Assembly: GCF_029433095.1 (NCBI RefSeq)
Contig: NZ_JARNTX010000007.1
Coordinates: forward strand, 1-64,000
Source of the DNA: Hymenobacter sp. YC55
GTDB taxonomy: Bacteria > Bacteroidota > Bacteroidia > Cytophagales > Hymenobacteraceae
Length of the DNA stretch: 64,000 nucleotides
Direction of reading: 5' to 3'
Made by a program: the position numbers and the translations under genes. The notes beneath the pieces are model-generated. The model had not been told where the DNA came from. It ran no database searches and saw only the letters and a list, made by a program, of their open reading frames with translations. Positions 41,655 to 50,067 of the stretch are shown here, piece after piece. Each line of letters starts with the position of its first letter. Position 1 is the first letter of the stretch.

Positions 41655-42332
41655 TTAGTTGGCGACAGGCTCTTCTACTTGGGCGTACACCTTGGCGGTA
41701 AGCCGCTGCGCGGCTTTCGTGCTCTTCTGGAAGAAAGCCATCAGTACCTCGGTGTTCTCCAGCGCAGGTACTTCCCGCTCGATCTGCTGTTGGGTCATTT
41801 CTCCGGCCGCGGCCCGCTCGAGAAAGTGGTTTAGTTGCGCTACCCCAACGGTATAGTCGATCGCCACTTCTTCATTTTCGGTTTCCGCGTCCTCTGCAGC
41901 AACTTCGGTAGTAGTAATTTCTGCTGCTGTCGAGCTGTTGATTTTTTCATTATATGATTCCGAAGCTATTTCCTCTTCATCATGACTGTATTCCTCCGTT
42001 TCTTCAATAGACGACTCGACAGCTACCCTATTGGGATGGGCAGCCGTTACTTCTCCATCCTCGCCCTCCTCGCCTTCCGTTTCCTCTGGTTTGCGGTGCT
42101 GTTCGGCCGCAATCGGCATCACGATAGCTGCCTTAGGGATCAGCGGGCCGTTCTCTGGTAAAAGAGAAGGCATAACCGCCTGCCCAACGGTGCGAGTTAC
42201 TATTTTGCCTTTACCAGTTACCAGCGCGGTCAACTCCGCGCGGTAGTAGACTACGGCCACATAGGCATAATACACGACGAGTAGCAGGGCCGCGACACCT
42301 AAGTATTGGGACCACGAGATCATTTTAAACAT
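41655..42332 (-). CDS. membrane-anchored acidic protein in the TraD position
   Basis: A 225-aa protein with one N-terminal membrane helix (YLGVAALLLVVYYAYVAVVY), a very acidic low-complexity middle rich in E (residues 82-160) and a C-terminal helical part (LNHFLERAAAGEMTQQQIER). No family is recognised beyond its place between DUF3408 and traE, where CTnDOT-type elements have traC and traD. The acidic region could be flexible. Probably an accessory transfer protein; sequence alone does not prove this. Confidence 0.6.
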   Translation of the reverse strand: MFKMISWSQYLGVAALLLVVYYAYVAVVYYRAELTALVTGKGKIVTRTVGQAVMPSLLPENGPLIPKAAIVMPIAAEQHRKPEETEGEEGEDGEVTAAHPNRVAVESSIEETEEYSHDEEEIASESYNEKINSSTAAEITTTEVAAEDAETENEEVAIDYTVGVAQLNHFLERAAAGEMTQQQIEREVPALENTEVLMAFFQKSTKAAQRLTAKVYAQVEEPVAN

Positions 42333-42429
42333 GACGATGGGCGAGTATAGTGAGGAATGGAAAGGGCAAAGCAGTAACTAACACCCCTTTTTTAGGGCTA
42401 TGTAAATCAGTGCCTTAAGTGAGGGAAGC

Positions 42430-42909
42430 TTAGTAGGGCAGGCGCTTCTTATTCTTCTTTTCCTGCTCGTTCACGAAGGCCCGGATGTCAGGGCCATAGG
42501 TTTCGAAATGCTGCTTGATAATATTGATCAGCAAGTCCGCTAACGGGGTGCCGTCGCTGGCTTGGGTGATAACGGCGAGGGCATTGTGCGTGTCCTCGTC
42601 CATGTAGACGGCCTTCAGCTTGCGGCCGCGAACCGGCGTTAGGAAGGTAGCCGCATAGTTGATCCGGCCGGCCTGCTCGGCAGAGACTACCTCCCTTCTT
42701 TCCGTTTGTTTATTGGTATCCTCCGAGCGCTCTACCTTCAGCGTTGGCGCTATACTCTCGGAAACGGGGCTAGCTTGCCTGGGCAAATCAGTTGCAGAGG
42801 AAAGATTTGCTTCCGAACTGCCGCCGGGTTCAGCGGTAGGTAGGGGCTTACGGGTGAACGTGCTGACAAAAGCCGTCACGTCGGGAGTTGCGTTCTGGGA
42901 GGCAGCCAT
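42430..42909 (-). CDS. DUF3408 protein (TraB/TraC-like)
   Basis: A 159-aa protein with a disordered, S/T/P-rich first half and a conserved C-terminal DUF3408 domain: RGRKLKAVYMDEDTHNALAV, LADLLINIIKQHFETYGPDI and a basic tail KKNKKRLPY. The pattern of one strand followed by two helices resembles ribbon-helix-helix DNA-binding proteins. It follows the ParA-like gene after 12 bp, an arrangement found in CTnDOT-type transfer operons (traA-traB). It may bind near oriT or regulate the operon. Confidence 0.75.
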   Translation of the reverse strand: MAASQNATPDVTAFVSTFTRKPLPTAEPGGSSEANLSSATDLPRQASPVSESIAPTLKVERSEDTNKQTERREVVSAEQAGRINYAATFLTPVRGRKLKAVYMDEDTHNALAVITQASDGTPLADLLINIIKQHFETYGPDIRAFVNEQEKKNKKRLPY

Positions 42910-42921
42910 GCGGTGGGTAGG

Positions 42922-43692
42922 TTAGCAGTTGGTTGAGGCAGTGGCGGTTACAGGACTAATTTTCGCAGAATCAGGCACCTCACTGGCAAAAATGATGTGC
43001 GCCATCTCCTGAATTAGATTACTGATGCCCAACCGCATGAACTCCTTGGACAGCGGGAACATGGTCGAGCGCATGGCCTCCTTCTTGTAGTTGACACTGT
43101 GCTCTAACCGACTTTGCAGAAAGGGAATACCTTGCTCGGTAAATAACTCCTCTGTGCGCTGGTAAAAGGCCTGCTTCTCACTCTTGATGTGCTTGTTCCA
43201 AAAAGCGTAGTATTCCTTTAACCGGCTACCGGGCTGGCCTTTCGCGAAGTTTTCCAGAGCAGCAGCAAAAGGGATAGTGGCCTCGACACTGAGTACATCC
43301 GCTTCCAAGGGCATGAAGACATAGTCCAGCTGCTTCCATAGTTCCAACAGACCCGGTACGTTGATGGTACCGGGCGTGTCGATAAAGACCAAATCGTATT
43401 GGTTCTCCATTTCTTTGGCAACGCTCAAGGCCTCTTTTACCTCGCACGCAATAATTGGGTAGGAAGCTTGGCCCAACGCGTGGAATTCGGCGGCTTTGTC
43501 GGGATTGGCTTGTAAGTGCGCCAGCTCTTTGTGGCGCAGACCCTCCAGAGAGTGCTGAGGATAGTCGCAGTCAATAACGGCTACGCTTTCCTTACCCAGG
43601 AAGTGAAAAATCGAGGCAGCCAGAATATTGACGGTCGTTTTGCCTACGCCCCCTTTCTGCGACGAAATCGAGATAAACTTGGTCGAACTCAT
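42922..43692 (-). CDS. traA: ParA/MinD-type ATPase of the transfer operon (TraA)
   Basis: A 256-aa ATPase from ATG 43692 (MSSTKFISISSQKGGVGKTT), with the deviant Walker A KGGVGKTT at 13-20, SVAVIDCDYPQHSLEG and Walker B YDLVFIDTPGTINVPGLLEL. The frame upstream of the ATG is not coding. It is the first gene of the long minus-strand tra unit, as in CTnDOT where traA is a ParA homologue, and differs from the plasmid ParA at 30849. It may position the transfer machinery or relaxosome. Its ATG lies about 80 bp after a well-formed promoter. Confidence 0.88.
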   Translation of the reverse strand: MSSTKFISISSQKGGVGKTTVNILAASIFHFLGKESVAVIDCDYPQHSLEGLRHKELAHLQANPDKAAEFHALGQASYPIIACEVKEALSVAKEMENQYDLVFIDTPGTINVPGLLELWKQLDYVFMPLEADVLSVEATIPFAAALENFAKGQPGSRLKEYYAFWNKHIKSEKQAFYQRTEELFTEQGIPFLQSRLEHSVNYKKEAMRSTMFPLSKEFMRLGISNLIQEMAHIIFASEVPDSAKISPVTATASTNC

Positions 43693-43775
43693 AAAGAAGA
43701 GGGGGGAGTAGTGGAGAGGACAACCGTCTACCGGCAGCACGTATCTAACAAATCCTATAACTCTTTCACTGTTTA

Positions 43776-43805
43776 CAAATTTAGAAGTGTTGATGATTAA
43801 AGCAA
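43776..43805 (-). promoter_or_regulatory. promoter of the tra operon
   Basis: On the minus strand, TTG (43805-43803) is followed after exactly 19 bp by TAAATTTG (43783-43776). This fits the Bacteroidota -33 TTG / -7 TAnnTTTG consensus. Transcription would start near 43769, giving a leader of about 77 nt before traA. Confidence 0.7.
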
Positions 43806-44286
43806 TATTTATTTAGATAAAAATGAAAAGATCATATCGTTCAACTTTCCGTTTTGTTGCCTAGCTACTTGCTCACATAAATCCATACGGGGTTGCACAG
43901 TTGCGTTGATGTCAGAGCAAATAAGCAGGGACGTACCTAACTATTGGTGAGGTCACAGCCCTAGTTAGGTAGTCAAATAATTGCATAGTTACGTAAGGCT
44001 ATAACTACATAATTATTCAATTAATTACATATTAAATCATACCATTATGTCTGGTGCAGGAGGTTAGTTGAGGTTCAAGAAAAGTGATTGATAGTGCGCA
44101 GATTTTTGCCTACGTTGACAGTGTTCTTATCGAAATACTACCTCTGTTTTAGTCCCTTACATATTGGTCAGCAAGCCATGTCTTTGTGCGCACAAACCTG
44201 CGGTTCGCACTTACTAAGACCCCCGGGTAATTGACGCAAGCTATTCCCCTCGTCTTGCTGACGCAGACCCTAATCCAGTGCCCAAC
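43806..44286. other. candidate origin of transfer (oriT) region
   Basis: This AT-rich divergent spacer lies between the tra operon and the MobC-relaxase genes. It has two inverted repeats: ACCTAACTA/TAGTTAGGT (43935-43943, 43962-43970) and AATAATTGCATAGTTA/TAACTACATAATTATT (43976-43991, 44002-44017, two to three mismatches). Such repeats next to the relaxase gene are the usual place for a nick site. The nick itself cannot be read. Confidence 0.5.
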
Positions 44287-44619
44287 ATGAAAACAGCCGA
44301 CGTACCTGATCTCGCATCACCCGCAGAGAAAAGCACAATTAAAGACACGCACATCAACGTGCGTATTTCGAGGGCGGACAAGAAAATCATCGTAGGTAAA
44401 GCCGAGAAAGCCGGTCTTAGCACCAACGATTACGTGCGACGCGCAGCACTAGGAAAAAAGATTGTCGAAAAGGTACCCCCTGATTTGCGGCGTCTTATTG
44501 CCGGGTCAGTTAATAATCTCAATCAACTCACGCGCCTAGCCAACGCGGGCAAACTCAATTCTGTGAGTTCCGCGCAGTTAACAGATCTGCTAAACCGCCT
44601 ACTAGAAATCCTGAAATGA
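44287..44619 (+). CDS. mobC: MobC-like relaxosome accessory protein
   Basis: A 110-aa protein; ATG 44287 (MKTADVPDLASPAEKSTIKD) is preferred over an in-frame GTG 9 bp upstream. The ribbon-helix-helix region is INVRISRADKKIIVGKAEKA and GLSTNDYVRRAALGKKI. The C-terminal part, DLRRLIAGSVNNLNQLTRLA, carries the N-N-L-N-Q motif typical of MobC/BmgB mobilisation proteins. It binds oriT and helps the relaxase. Its stop overlaps the relaxase start by 4 bp (ATGA). Confidence 0.88.
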   Translation: MKTADVPDLASPAEKSTIKDTHINVRISRADKKIIVGKAEKAGLSTNDYVRRAALGKKIVEKVPPDLRRLIAGSVNNLNQLTRLANAGKLNSVSSAQLTDLLNRLLEILK

Positions 44620-45548
44620 TTGCGAAAACGGTTACCGGCAACGACTTTTCTGGTGCTTTAGAGTACGGTGCGGGCCTGCGTTCGGACCGCACCAACAAGC
44701 AGGCCGAGCTCCTGAGCGTGGCTAATTTGGGTAGCACTAGCGTGCACGGAATGGCAGCTGAAATGCGCGCCGTGGCGGAGATGAGCGACCGAATTAAATT
44801 ACCGGTGTGGCACACCGTCTTGTCGTGGGGGCCAGGGGAGGAGGTAACCAAAGAGTTGAAGTTGCGGGCGGCCGCCCTCTACTGTGAGTTGATGGGGGCA
44901 AGTTTGGAGCGGCACCAAGTAGCGGTCTATGAGCACAAGGACAAGCAGCACCCCCATATTCACATCTACATCAATCGGGTGCCCATGGACGGTGGCCCGG
45001 CTCTGCGCTCTGATCAGAACTACGCCCGCAATGTGAAGGTCACCCGTCAGATTCGCGAGCAGTTGGGCCTGAAACCGCTGCCCGAACGCCGGCTCAGCAC
45101 CAAGGATCTTGACCCAAACCAAGAAGTGGCCCGCAGTTATGTTCGGGAGGTAGTGGCTACCGCGTTGCAGGATAACCGTATCCGTTCCCTGGACCAGTTC
45201 ACCGACCGCCTGAGGACGAAGGGAATCGACCCCACCTTTAAGCGCGATGCCAAAGGCCTGCTCGTGGGCACGAGCTTTCGCTACCAGGCAAGCAGCGTGA
45301 AAGGCACTGAGGCAGGCATCAAAGCCAAGCAGTTGCGGGACCACTTCAACGCTTTTGGCCGCGAAGCTGTGTGCACAATCTGCCCCTCATTGCCCGGCAA
45401 ACCAGGACTAGTTCCCCCGGCCAGCAGCCAGGATACGGCACTGATTCAGTTGGCCGACGAGTCGGGGCCTGGCGTAGGGGTCCTCGCCGATGATGCCGAG
45501 ATAAACGAGAATGAAGTACGCCGACGTCGGCGCCGGCCGAAGCTTTAG
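44616..45548 (+). CDS. mobA: MobA/VirD2-like relaxase
   Basis: A 310-aa relaxase. The N-terminal motif FSGALEY offers the likely catalytic Y17. The metal-binding three-His motif is HPHIHIYIN with H112, H114 and H116 and N120. This is the Relaxase (MobP) family common on Bacteroidota mobile elements, where the enzyme nicks oriT and is carried into the recipient with the strand. The C-terminus is strongly basic (NEVRRRRRRPKL), which could act as a type IV secretion signal. It forms a unit with MobC upstream; the coupling-protein gene starts 54 bp later. Confidence 0.92.
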   Translation: MIAKTVTGNDFSGALEYGAGLRSDRTNKQAELLSVANLGSTSVHGMAAEMRAVAEMSDRIKLPVWHTVLSWGPGEEVTKELKLRAAALYCELMGASLERHQVAVYEHKDKQHPHIHIYINRVPMDGGPALRSDQNYARNVKVTRQIREQLGLKPLPERRLSTKDLDPNQEVARSYVREVVATALQDNRIRSLDQFTDRLRTKGIDPTFKRDAKGLLVGTSFRYQASSVKGTEAGIKAKQLRDHFNAFGREAVCTICPSLPGKPGLVPPASSQDTALIQLADESGPGVGVLADDAEINENEVRRRRRRPKL

Positions 45549-45602
45549 GGGTCTACGCGTGACACCCAGCAAGAAACTCATCTACCAACTACCCCCCTAG
45601 CC

Positions 45603-47618
45603 ATGGAAGACGAAAGAGGCCTCAAGAAGATCATGGACTTTATGCGCCTGATCAGCATTTTCCTCGTGCTGCTGCACGTGTACTATTACTGCTACAACTT
45701 CTTTACCGAGCAGCACTTGACGGCGGCTTGGTCGGGTAAGCTATTAACGCGGTTTAGCACCAAGACGGCCCTGTTTGATGCGCCCTATGTGACGAAGCTA
45801 GCCGCCCTCGTATTCTTAGCGCTTTCCTGTCTAGGTACGCGGGGCAAGCCCAAGGAAGACCAAACGTGGACGCCTATTGTAGGAGGACTCTTGTTGGGGG
45901 CAACCTTGTTCTTTGGGAGCGCCCTGCTCCTGGATCTGCCCTACCAACCGGCCGCGGTCACGGCCTGGTATGCCGGCACAATGGGCGTAGGCTTTTTACT
46001 GCTGCTGCGGGCGGGCAACTCCATCAGCCGGCTGCTGAAGGTGAATCTGATGAGCGATCTCTTCAATCTGGCGAACGAGACCTTCCCGCAGGAAGAGCGG
46101 AAAATGGAAAACGAATTCTCCGTGAATCTGCCTACTACCTACCTTTTGAAAGGCAAGCAGCGCCAGGGGTGGGTCAACATCGTGAATCCGTTTCGGGCGA
46201 CCGTCGTGTATGGCACGCCGGGTTCAGGGAAGTCGTTTGCCGTCATCAACCAGTTCATCAAGCAGCACCTGGCCAAGGGCTTTGCCATGTACGTCTACGA
46301 TTTCAAGTTCGACGACCTGAGTTGTATCGTCTACAACGAGCTGCTGAAAAACCAAGACAAGTTTCAACATCCGGTGCGCTTCTACGTCATCAACTTTGAT
46401 GATCCGCGCAAGAGCCACCGCTGCAACCCGCTGCTGCCAGAAACGATGACCGACATCGTGGACGCCTACGAATCGGCGGCCACCATCATGCTTAACCTCA
46501 ACAAGAAGTGGATCGAAAAGCAGGGCGAATTTTTCGTCGAGTCGCCCATCAACTTCGTGGCGGCCATCATCTGGTTTCTCAAGCTCTACGAGAACGGCAA
46601 GTACTGCACCTTCCCCCACGTCATCGAGTTTTTGGGGCGCGAGTACCACGAGATGTTCCCCATCCTGGGCTCGTACCCCGAGATTGAAAACTACGTGCGG
46701 CCGTTCGTTTCCGCCTACGAGGGCGACGCGATGGAGCAGTTGGAAGGGCAGATTGCCAGCGCCCGCATTCCGCTTAGCCGTTTGGCCTCCCCGCAGCTCT
46801 ACTGGGTGATGAGCGGCAATGACTTTACGCTCGACATCAACAACCCGGCCGAGCCCAAGGTGCTGTGCGTGGGCAACAACCCCGACCGCGAAGTCATCTA
46901 CGGCGCCGCCTTGGGCCTCTACAATGCCCGGCTCGTGAAGCTAGTCAACCAGAAAGGCAAACTCAAGTCCTCGCTGATCATTGATGAGCTGCCGACCATT
47001 TACTTTAAAGGCCTCGATAAGCTCATTGCCACCGCGCGCAGTAACAAGGTATCCACCTGCTTGGGCATCCAGGATAAGAGCCAGCTAGACCGCGATTACG
47101 GCAAAGCAGAAGCGACGGTCATTCAGAATACCATCGGCAACGTCATCGCGGGTCAGGTGTCGGGGGAGAGTGCGGAAAACTTAAGCAAGCGCTTTGGTCG
47201 CATTCTGCAACTGCGCCAGAGTTTGAGCGTCAACAGCCGCGATACGAGCAGCAGTCTTTCCACGCAGCTCGACCAGATGATTCCGGCCAGCAAGATTTCC
47301 AACCTGAGCCAAGGCACGTTCGTGGGAGCCGTGGCCGATAATTTCGGGGAAGAGATCAGCCAGAAGGTTTTCCACGCTAAGATTGAAGTGGACGTAGTGA
47401 AAACCAAGCGGGAAGAAGCGGCTTATGCCCCTATTCCCCACATTACCAGCTTCGCGGATCCAATAACCGGAGAGGATAAGACAGACGAGGTTATCCGAGT
47501 GAATTACAAGGCCATCAAGGACGACATTGCCCGCATTGTCAAGCAGGAATTGGAAAGGATTGCCAGTGCCCCCAACTTGCAGCACTTAATCAAATCCAAG
47601 AAAGAGAAAGTGAAATGA
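45603..47618 (+). CDS. type IV coupling protein (VirD4/TraD, YWFCY type)
   Basis: A 671-aa membrane ATPase. The N-terminal YWFCY-like domain has helices at 12-35, 63-80, 92-113 and 118-137 (FLVLLHVYYYCYNFF). Walker A is GTPGSGKS at 204-211 in VVYGTPGSGKSFAVINQF. Walker B is SSLIIDELPTIYF. VSTCLGIQDKSQLDRDYGKA is also typical of the family. It links the relaxosome to the TraG channel. Bacteroidota names for it include MobC and TraG, so I give no symbol. Its stop overlaps the next start by 4 bp. Confidence 0.93.
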   Translation: MEDERGLKKIMDFMRLISIFLVLLHVYYYCYNFFTEQHLTAAWSGKLLTRFSTKTALFDAPYVTKLAALVFLALSCLGTRGKPKEDQTWTPIVGGLLLGATLFFGSALLLDLPYQPAAVTAWYAGTMGVGFLLLLRAGNSISRLLKVNLMSDLFNLANETFPQEERKMENEFSVNLPTTYLLKGKQRQGWVNIVNPFRATVVYGTPGSGKSFAVINQFIKQHLAKGFAMYVYDFKFDDLSCIVYNELLKNQDKFQHPVRFYVINFDDPRKSHRCNPLLPETMTDIVDAYESAATIMLNLNKKWIEKQGEFFVESPINFVAAIIWFLKLYENGKYCTFPHVIEFLGREYHEMFPILGSYPEIENYVRPFVSAYEGDAMEQLEGQIASARIPLSRLASPQLYWVMSGNDFTLDINNPAEPKVLCVGNNPDREVIYGAALGLYNARLVKLVNQKGKLKSSLIIDELPTIYFKGLDKLIATARSNKVSTCLGIQDKSQLDRDYGKAEATVIQNTIGNVIAGQVSGESAENLSKRFGRILQLRQSLSVNSRDTSSSLSTQLDQMIPASKISNLSQGTFVGAVADNFGEEISQKVFHAKIEVDVVKTKREEAAYAPIPHITSFADPITGEDKTDEVIRVNYKAIKDDIARIVKQELERIASAPNLQHLIKSKKEKVK

Positions 47619-47980
47619 ATAGAAACCAGATCGGTAAGCGACTCTCCATCATTCGTGACGAGTTAGCGCGCCCAGGGGAAGACGCGTGGACGCAGGGAAG
47701 AGTAGCAGCCGAAACCGGGCTCACCCTTAACCAAGTGGCCCGGTTAGAGCAGTCAGCAGCGGGCAGTATTGAAGGGTTGGTTACGTTGTTGCTGTTCTAT
47801 CACGGCAAGGGCTACAATATCAGTTGGGTGCTGTTGCCAGATAATTCCGGCACTTCGAAGCTGGCATTAAGTGAGAACACCAAGACGGTAAGTTCTCGGG
47901 AAGTCATCAACAAGCTCAACAAGCTCAAAGGAGATTTAAGTAAAGACGTGGATGCGTTAATTGATGAGTTGGCTGAATAA
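47615..47980 (+). CDS. Cro/CI-like helix-turn-helix protein
   Basis: A 121-aa protein. Residues 5-55 look like an XRE-type HTH (IGKRLSIIRDELARPGEDAW, then AAETGLTLNQVARLEQ with the turn at GLT). The rest, LLFYHGKGYNISWVLLPDNS, resembles the family in which an HTH is followed by a W-V-L-x-P-x-N segment. A coiled tail follows (REVINKLNKLKGDLSKDVDA). It is translationally coupled to the coupling-protein gene by a 4-bp overlap and may regulate transfer. Its operator is not visible. Confidence 0.7.
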   Translation: MNRNQIGKRLSIIRDELARPGEDAWTQGRVAAETGLTLNQVARLEQSAAGSIEGLVTLLLFYHGKGYNISWVLLPDNSGTSKLALSENTKTVSSREVINKLNKLKGDLSKDVDALIDELAE

Positions 47981-48029
47981 GAACTGAATATGGTATAACG
48001 ATTATTCATTTTACAGTTATTAAATAGTG

Positions 48030-48058
48030 ATAACAGCAGGAGCAAATTCTTATATTTG
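48030..48058 (+). promoter_or_regulatory. probable promoter of the DUF3945 gene
   Basis: TATATTTG at 48051-48058 fits the Bacteroidota -7 box TAnnTTTG exactly, 57 bp before ATG 48115. The -33 TTG is not clear, so the box alone supports it. The spacer between the HTH gene and this box is AT-rich. Confidence 0.45.
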
Positions 48059-48114
48059 TTTAGGCTGGCCCCGTGAAGGAGGACAGGTGGTATAACTCAT
48101 TTAATAACAGGTGT

Positions 48115-49932
48115 ATGTCACAAGAAACCGAACCTCCAGTAGGGTCTGGCGGGTCTTTTGCCCCCCGACTAACAGGGTCAGCAACGGAAATCAAGAAACC
48201 GGCAACCATCAATATTGATGAGACGCGGGATGATTTTATCAATAATGCGCAACCGGTCGCGGACGCACTGCGCAAGCGTGGGAAGCAGGTGGAAGCCACG
48301 CAGTTGGAGCAAGCGGCTAAGGTGATAGGGGTCGCCGTTGGCACGCGACCATTGCAGCAGAATAATGCCTTGCAGGGCGAGTCAGTGAGCCAGGTGCTGA
48401 AGAGCATTTGGGAAGTCATTGAAAAAGATCCCGAGCTCAGGAAGATGCCGCAGGCCCAGAACCTACGGAAGGCCGGCCAAGCCCTGGATGGGGCGGGCCT
48501 GCTCAACATCACGGTTCGAAATGGGGTGGTTGTAAGCTTTGTTAGCAATTTCGTCGACAATTTCAGCCAGGCCCACAAGGCCGGGCAGAAACCCTCTGAA
48601 AAGCCCAACCCTGATGTCATGCTGGAGTCGAGTGCTTCCGCTGCGCGGATTCAGCAGCCACAGACCGTATCTGACAGGCCCGCACCTATTGGGCAACAGG
48701 CCTCACCGCCAGTACACGTATCAACTGAAAAGATGCTGGAGCCTACCAGCCACGCCGCCGCACCAGCAGGTGTGCAGCCCCGTCCGCAGGAAGTTATCTA
48801 CGTGAATGCGCCACCCCTCCCGGACGGGAAGCTTCTCCATGAGGTACTCGGCCGGCAGAAGGAACACTATTCCCTGTATCAGCTACAAGTAGACCCCCGG
48901 GATGCCAACAAAGCTATTATGCTCCCGGCTTCTGGTGCCGACGGGATGATTATCAATGCCCTGGCAAGTACGACTGGGAGCTGCTACTCCGTAGTGGGCA
49001 AGCCAGACGCAGACAAACAGTTCTTAGAAGTGAAATCGCCTACCCGGTTGGAGCGTACGGCCGATGGGTGGAGAGTCACCGAAAAGGGTACCGTTGGCTT
49101 TAGGGCGGCACCAAGCACCCCGCAGGCTCCTGCTCAGCAACAGGCGGCCGACCTGCAGCCCGCGCCCGCCGTGCAGGAAAAAGTAGCTTCGTTGCTGAGT
49201 CCCGCAGTACGGGCACAGGCGCAGGCATTGGCTGAGCAAAACTTAGCGAACCGCCGGGGCGCACTAGCTCAACCGAAAGGCTTTACCATAGCGGATATTC
49301 CCTTCAACTTACTGGCGAAGATGGGGGTGCAGGCGGCCGACCTCGAGAAGAGCGGCCAGTTGCAAAAGCTACTCGAAGGCAAGAAGACCGACCTGATCCC
49401 CTCGTTTGTTATCCGCAACCTGCAGGGCGAACCAGTTCCGTTTGCGGCCAAGCTCGTACTACACCGTGACGCCGATGGGGTGGCCACCCTACGCTTTGAC
49501 CTGCCGAAGCATCGGTTGGAAATCCCCAAGCAAATCATGGGCAAGGACATTACGCCCCTCATGAAGGAGCAGCTGCAACAGGTGGGGGTCGTATTGGCCG
49601 ACGGGTTGAAGGACGGCAAGGGCCAACCCTTTACGGGTTACCTGACCGTGGATAAGGAGATGAATAAAGTGGTGGCCGTGCCCCGTGCTGGCTTCGAGGT
49701 GCCGAAGGTGCTGCACGGCGTTACCCTAAAGCCCGACCAGCGCCAAGAGTTATTAGAGGGGCGGCCCCTCCAGGTAGAGGGGATGATAAGCAACAATCGC
49801 AGCTTTGATGCGACCCTGCAACTGGACCCCCTCAAGCGGACGATCAGCTGCAAGAATGCCAGGTTTTATGAGCCGGCAAAGCAGGAGATGGAGCAGATGG
49901 AAGGCTCAACGCGCCGCGGAGTTCGGATATAA
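48115..49932 (+). CDS. DUF3945 domain protein of the mobilisation region
   Basis: A 605-aa protein from ATG 48115 (MSQETEPPVGSGGSFAPRLT); a GTG 42 bp upstream is also in frame. The first half is low complexity with P, Q and A. The C-terminal half has the repeats of DUF3945/DUF4099: FTIADIPFNLLAKMGVQAAD, KQIMGKDITPLMKEQLQQVG and PKVLHGVTLKPDQRQELLEG, then FDATLQLDPLKRTISCKNAR. These proteins are common beside relaxases in Bacteroidota elements; function unknown. The basic C-terminus STRRGVRI resembles the end of the next protein. Confidence 0.82.
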   Translation: MSQETEPPVGSGGSFAPRLTGSATEIKKPATINIDETRDDFINNAQPVADALRKRGKQVEATQLEQAAKVIGVAVGTRPLQQNNALQGESVSQVLKSIWEVIEKDPELRKMPQAQNLRKAGQALDGAGLLNITVRNGVVVSFVSNFVDNFSQAHKAGQKPSEKPNPDVMLESSASAARIQQPQTVSDRPAPIGQQASPPVHVSTEKMLEPTSHAAAPAGVQPRPQEVIYVNAPPLPDGKLLHEVLGRQKEHYSLYQLQVDPRDANKAIMLPASGADGMIINALASTTGSCYSVVGKPDADKQFLEVKSPTRLERTADGWRVTEKGTVGFRAAPSTPQAPAQQQAADLQPAPAVQEKVASLLSPAVRAQAQALAEQNLANRRGALAQPKGFTIADIPFNLLAKMGVQAADLEKSGQLQKLLEGKKTDLIPSFVIRNLQGEPVPFAAKLVLHRDADGVATLRFDLPKHRLEIPKQIMGKDITPLMKEQLQQVGVVLADGLKDGKGQPFTGYLTVDKEMNKVVAVPRAGFEVPKVLHGVTLKPDQRQELLEGRPLQVEGMISNNRSFDATLQLDPLKRTISCKNARFYEPAKQEMEQMEGSTRRGVRI

Positions 49933-49959
49933 AGCCTGTAAAGCCGTATTGATTATCAG

Positions 49960-50001
49960 AAAATCAGTTTCCGAGTTAATCGGGAGCTGATTTTCTTTTT
50001 T
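49960..50001 (+). terminator. intrinsic terminator after the DUF3945 gene
   Basis: AAAATCAG (49960-49967) pairs with CTGATTTT (49987-49994). Inside, CCGA and TCGG extend the stem around GTTAA, and CTTTTTTATT follows. This fits a Rho-independent terminator on the plus strand, so the TOPRIM gene at 50068 should have its own promoter or rely on readthrough. Confidence 0.75.
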
Positions 50002-50067
50002 ATTGCACCCCCACGTCCTACTACACACACCTACCTCTCATGCAACGGTTCCCCCATTCTCTCTTGT

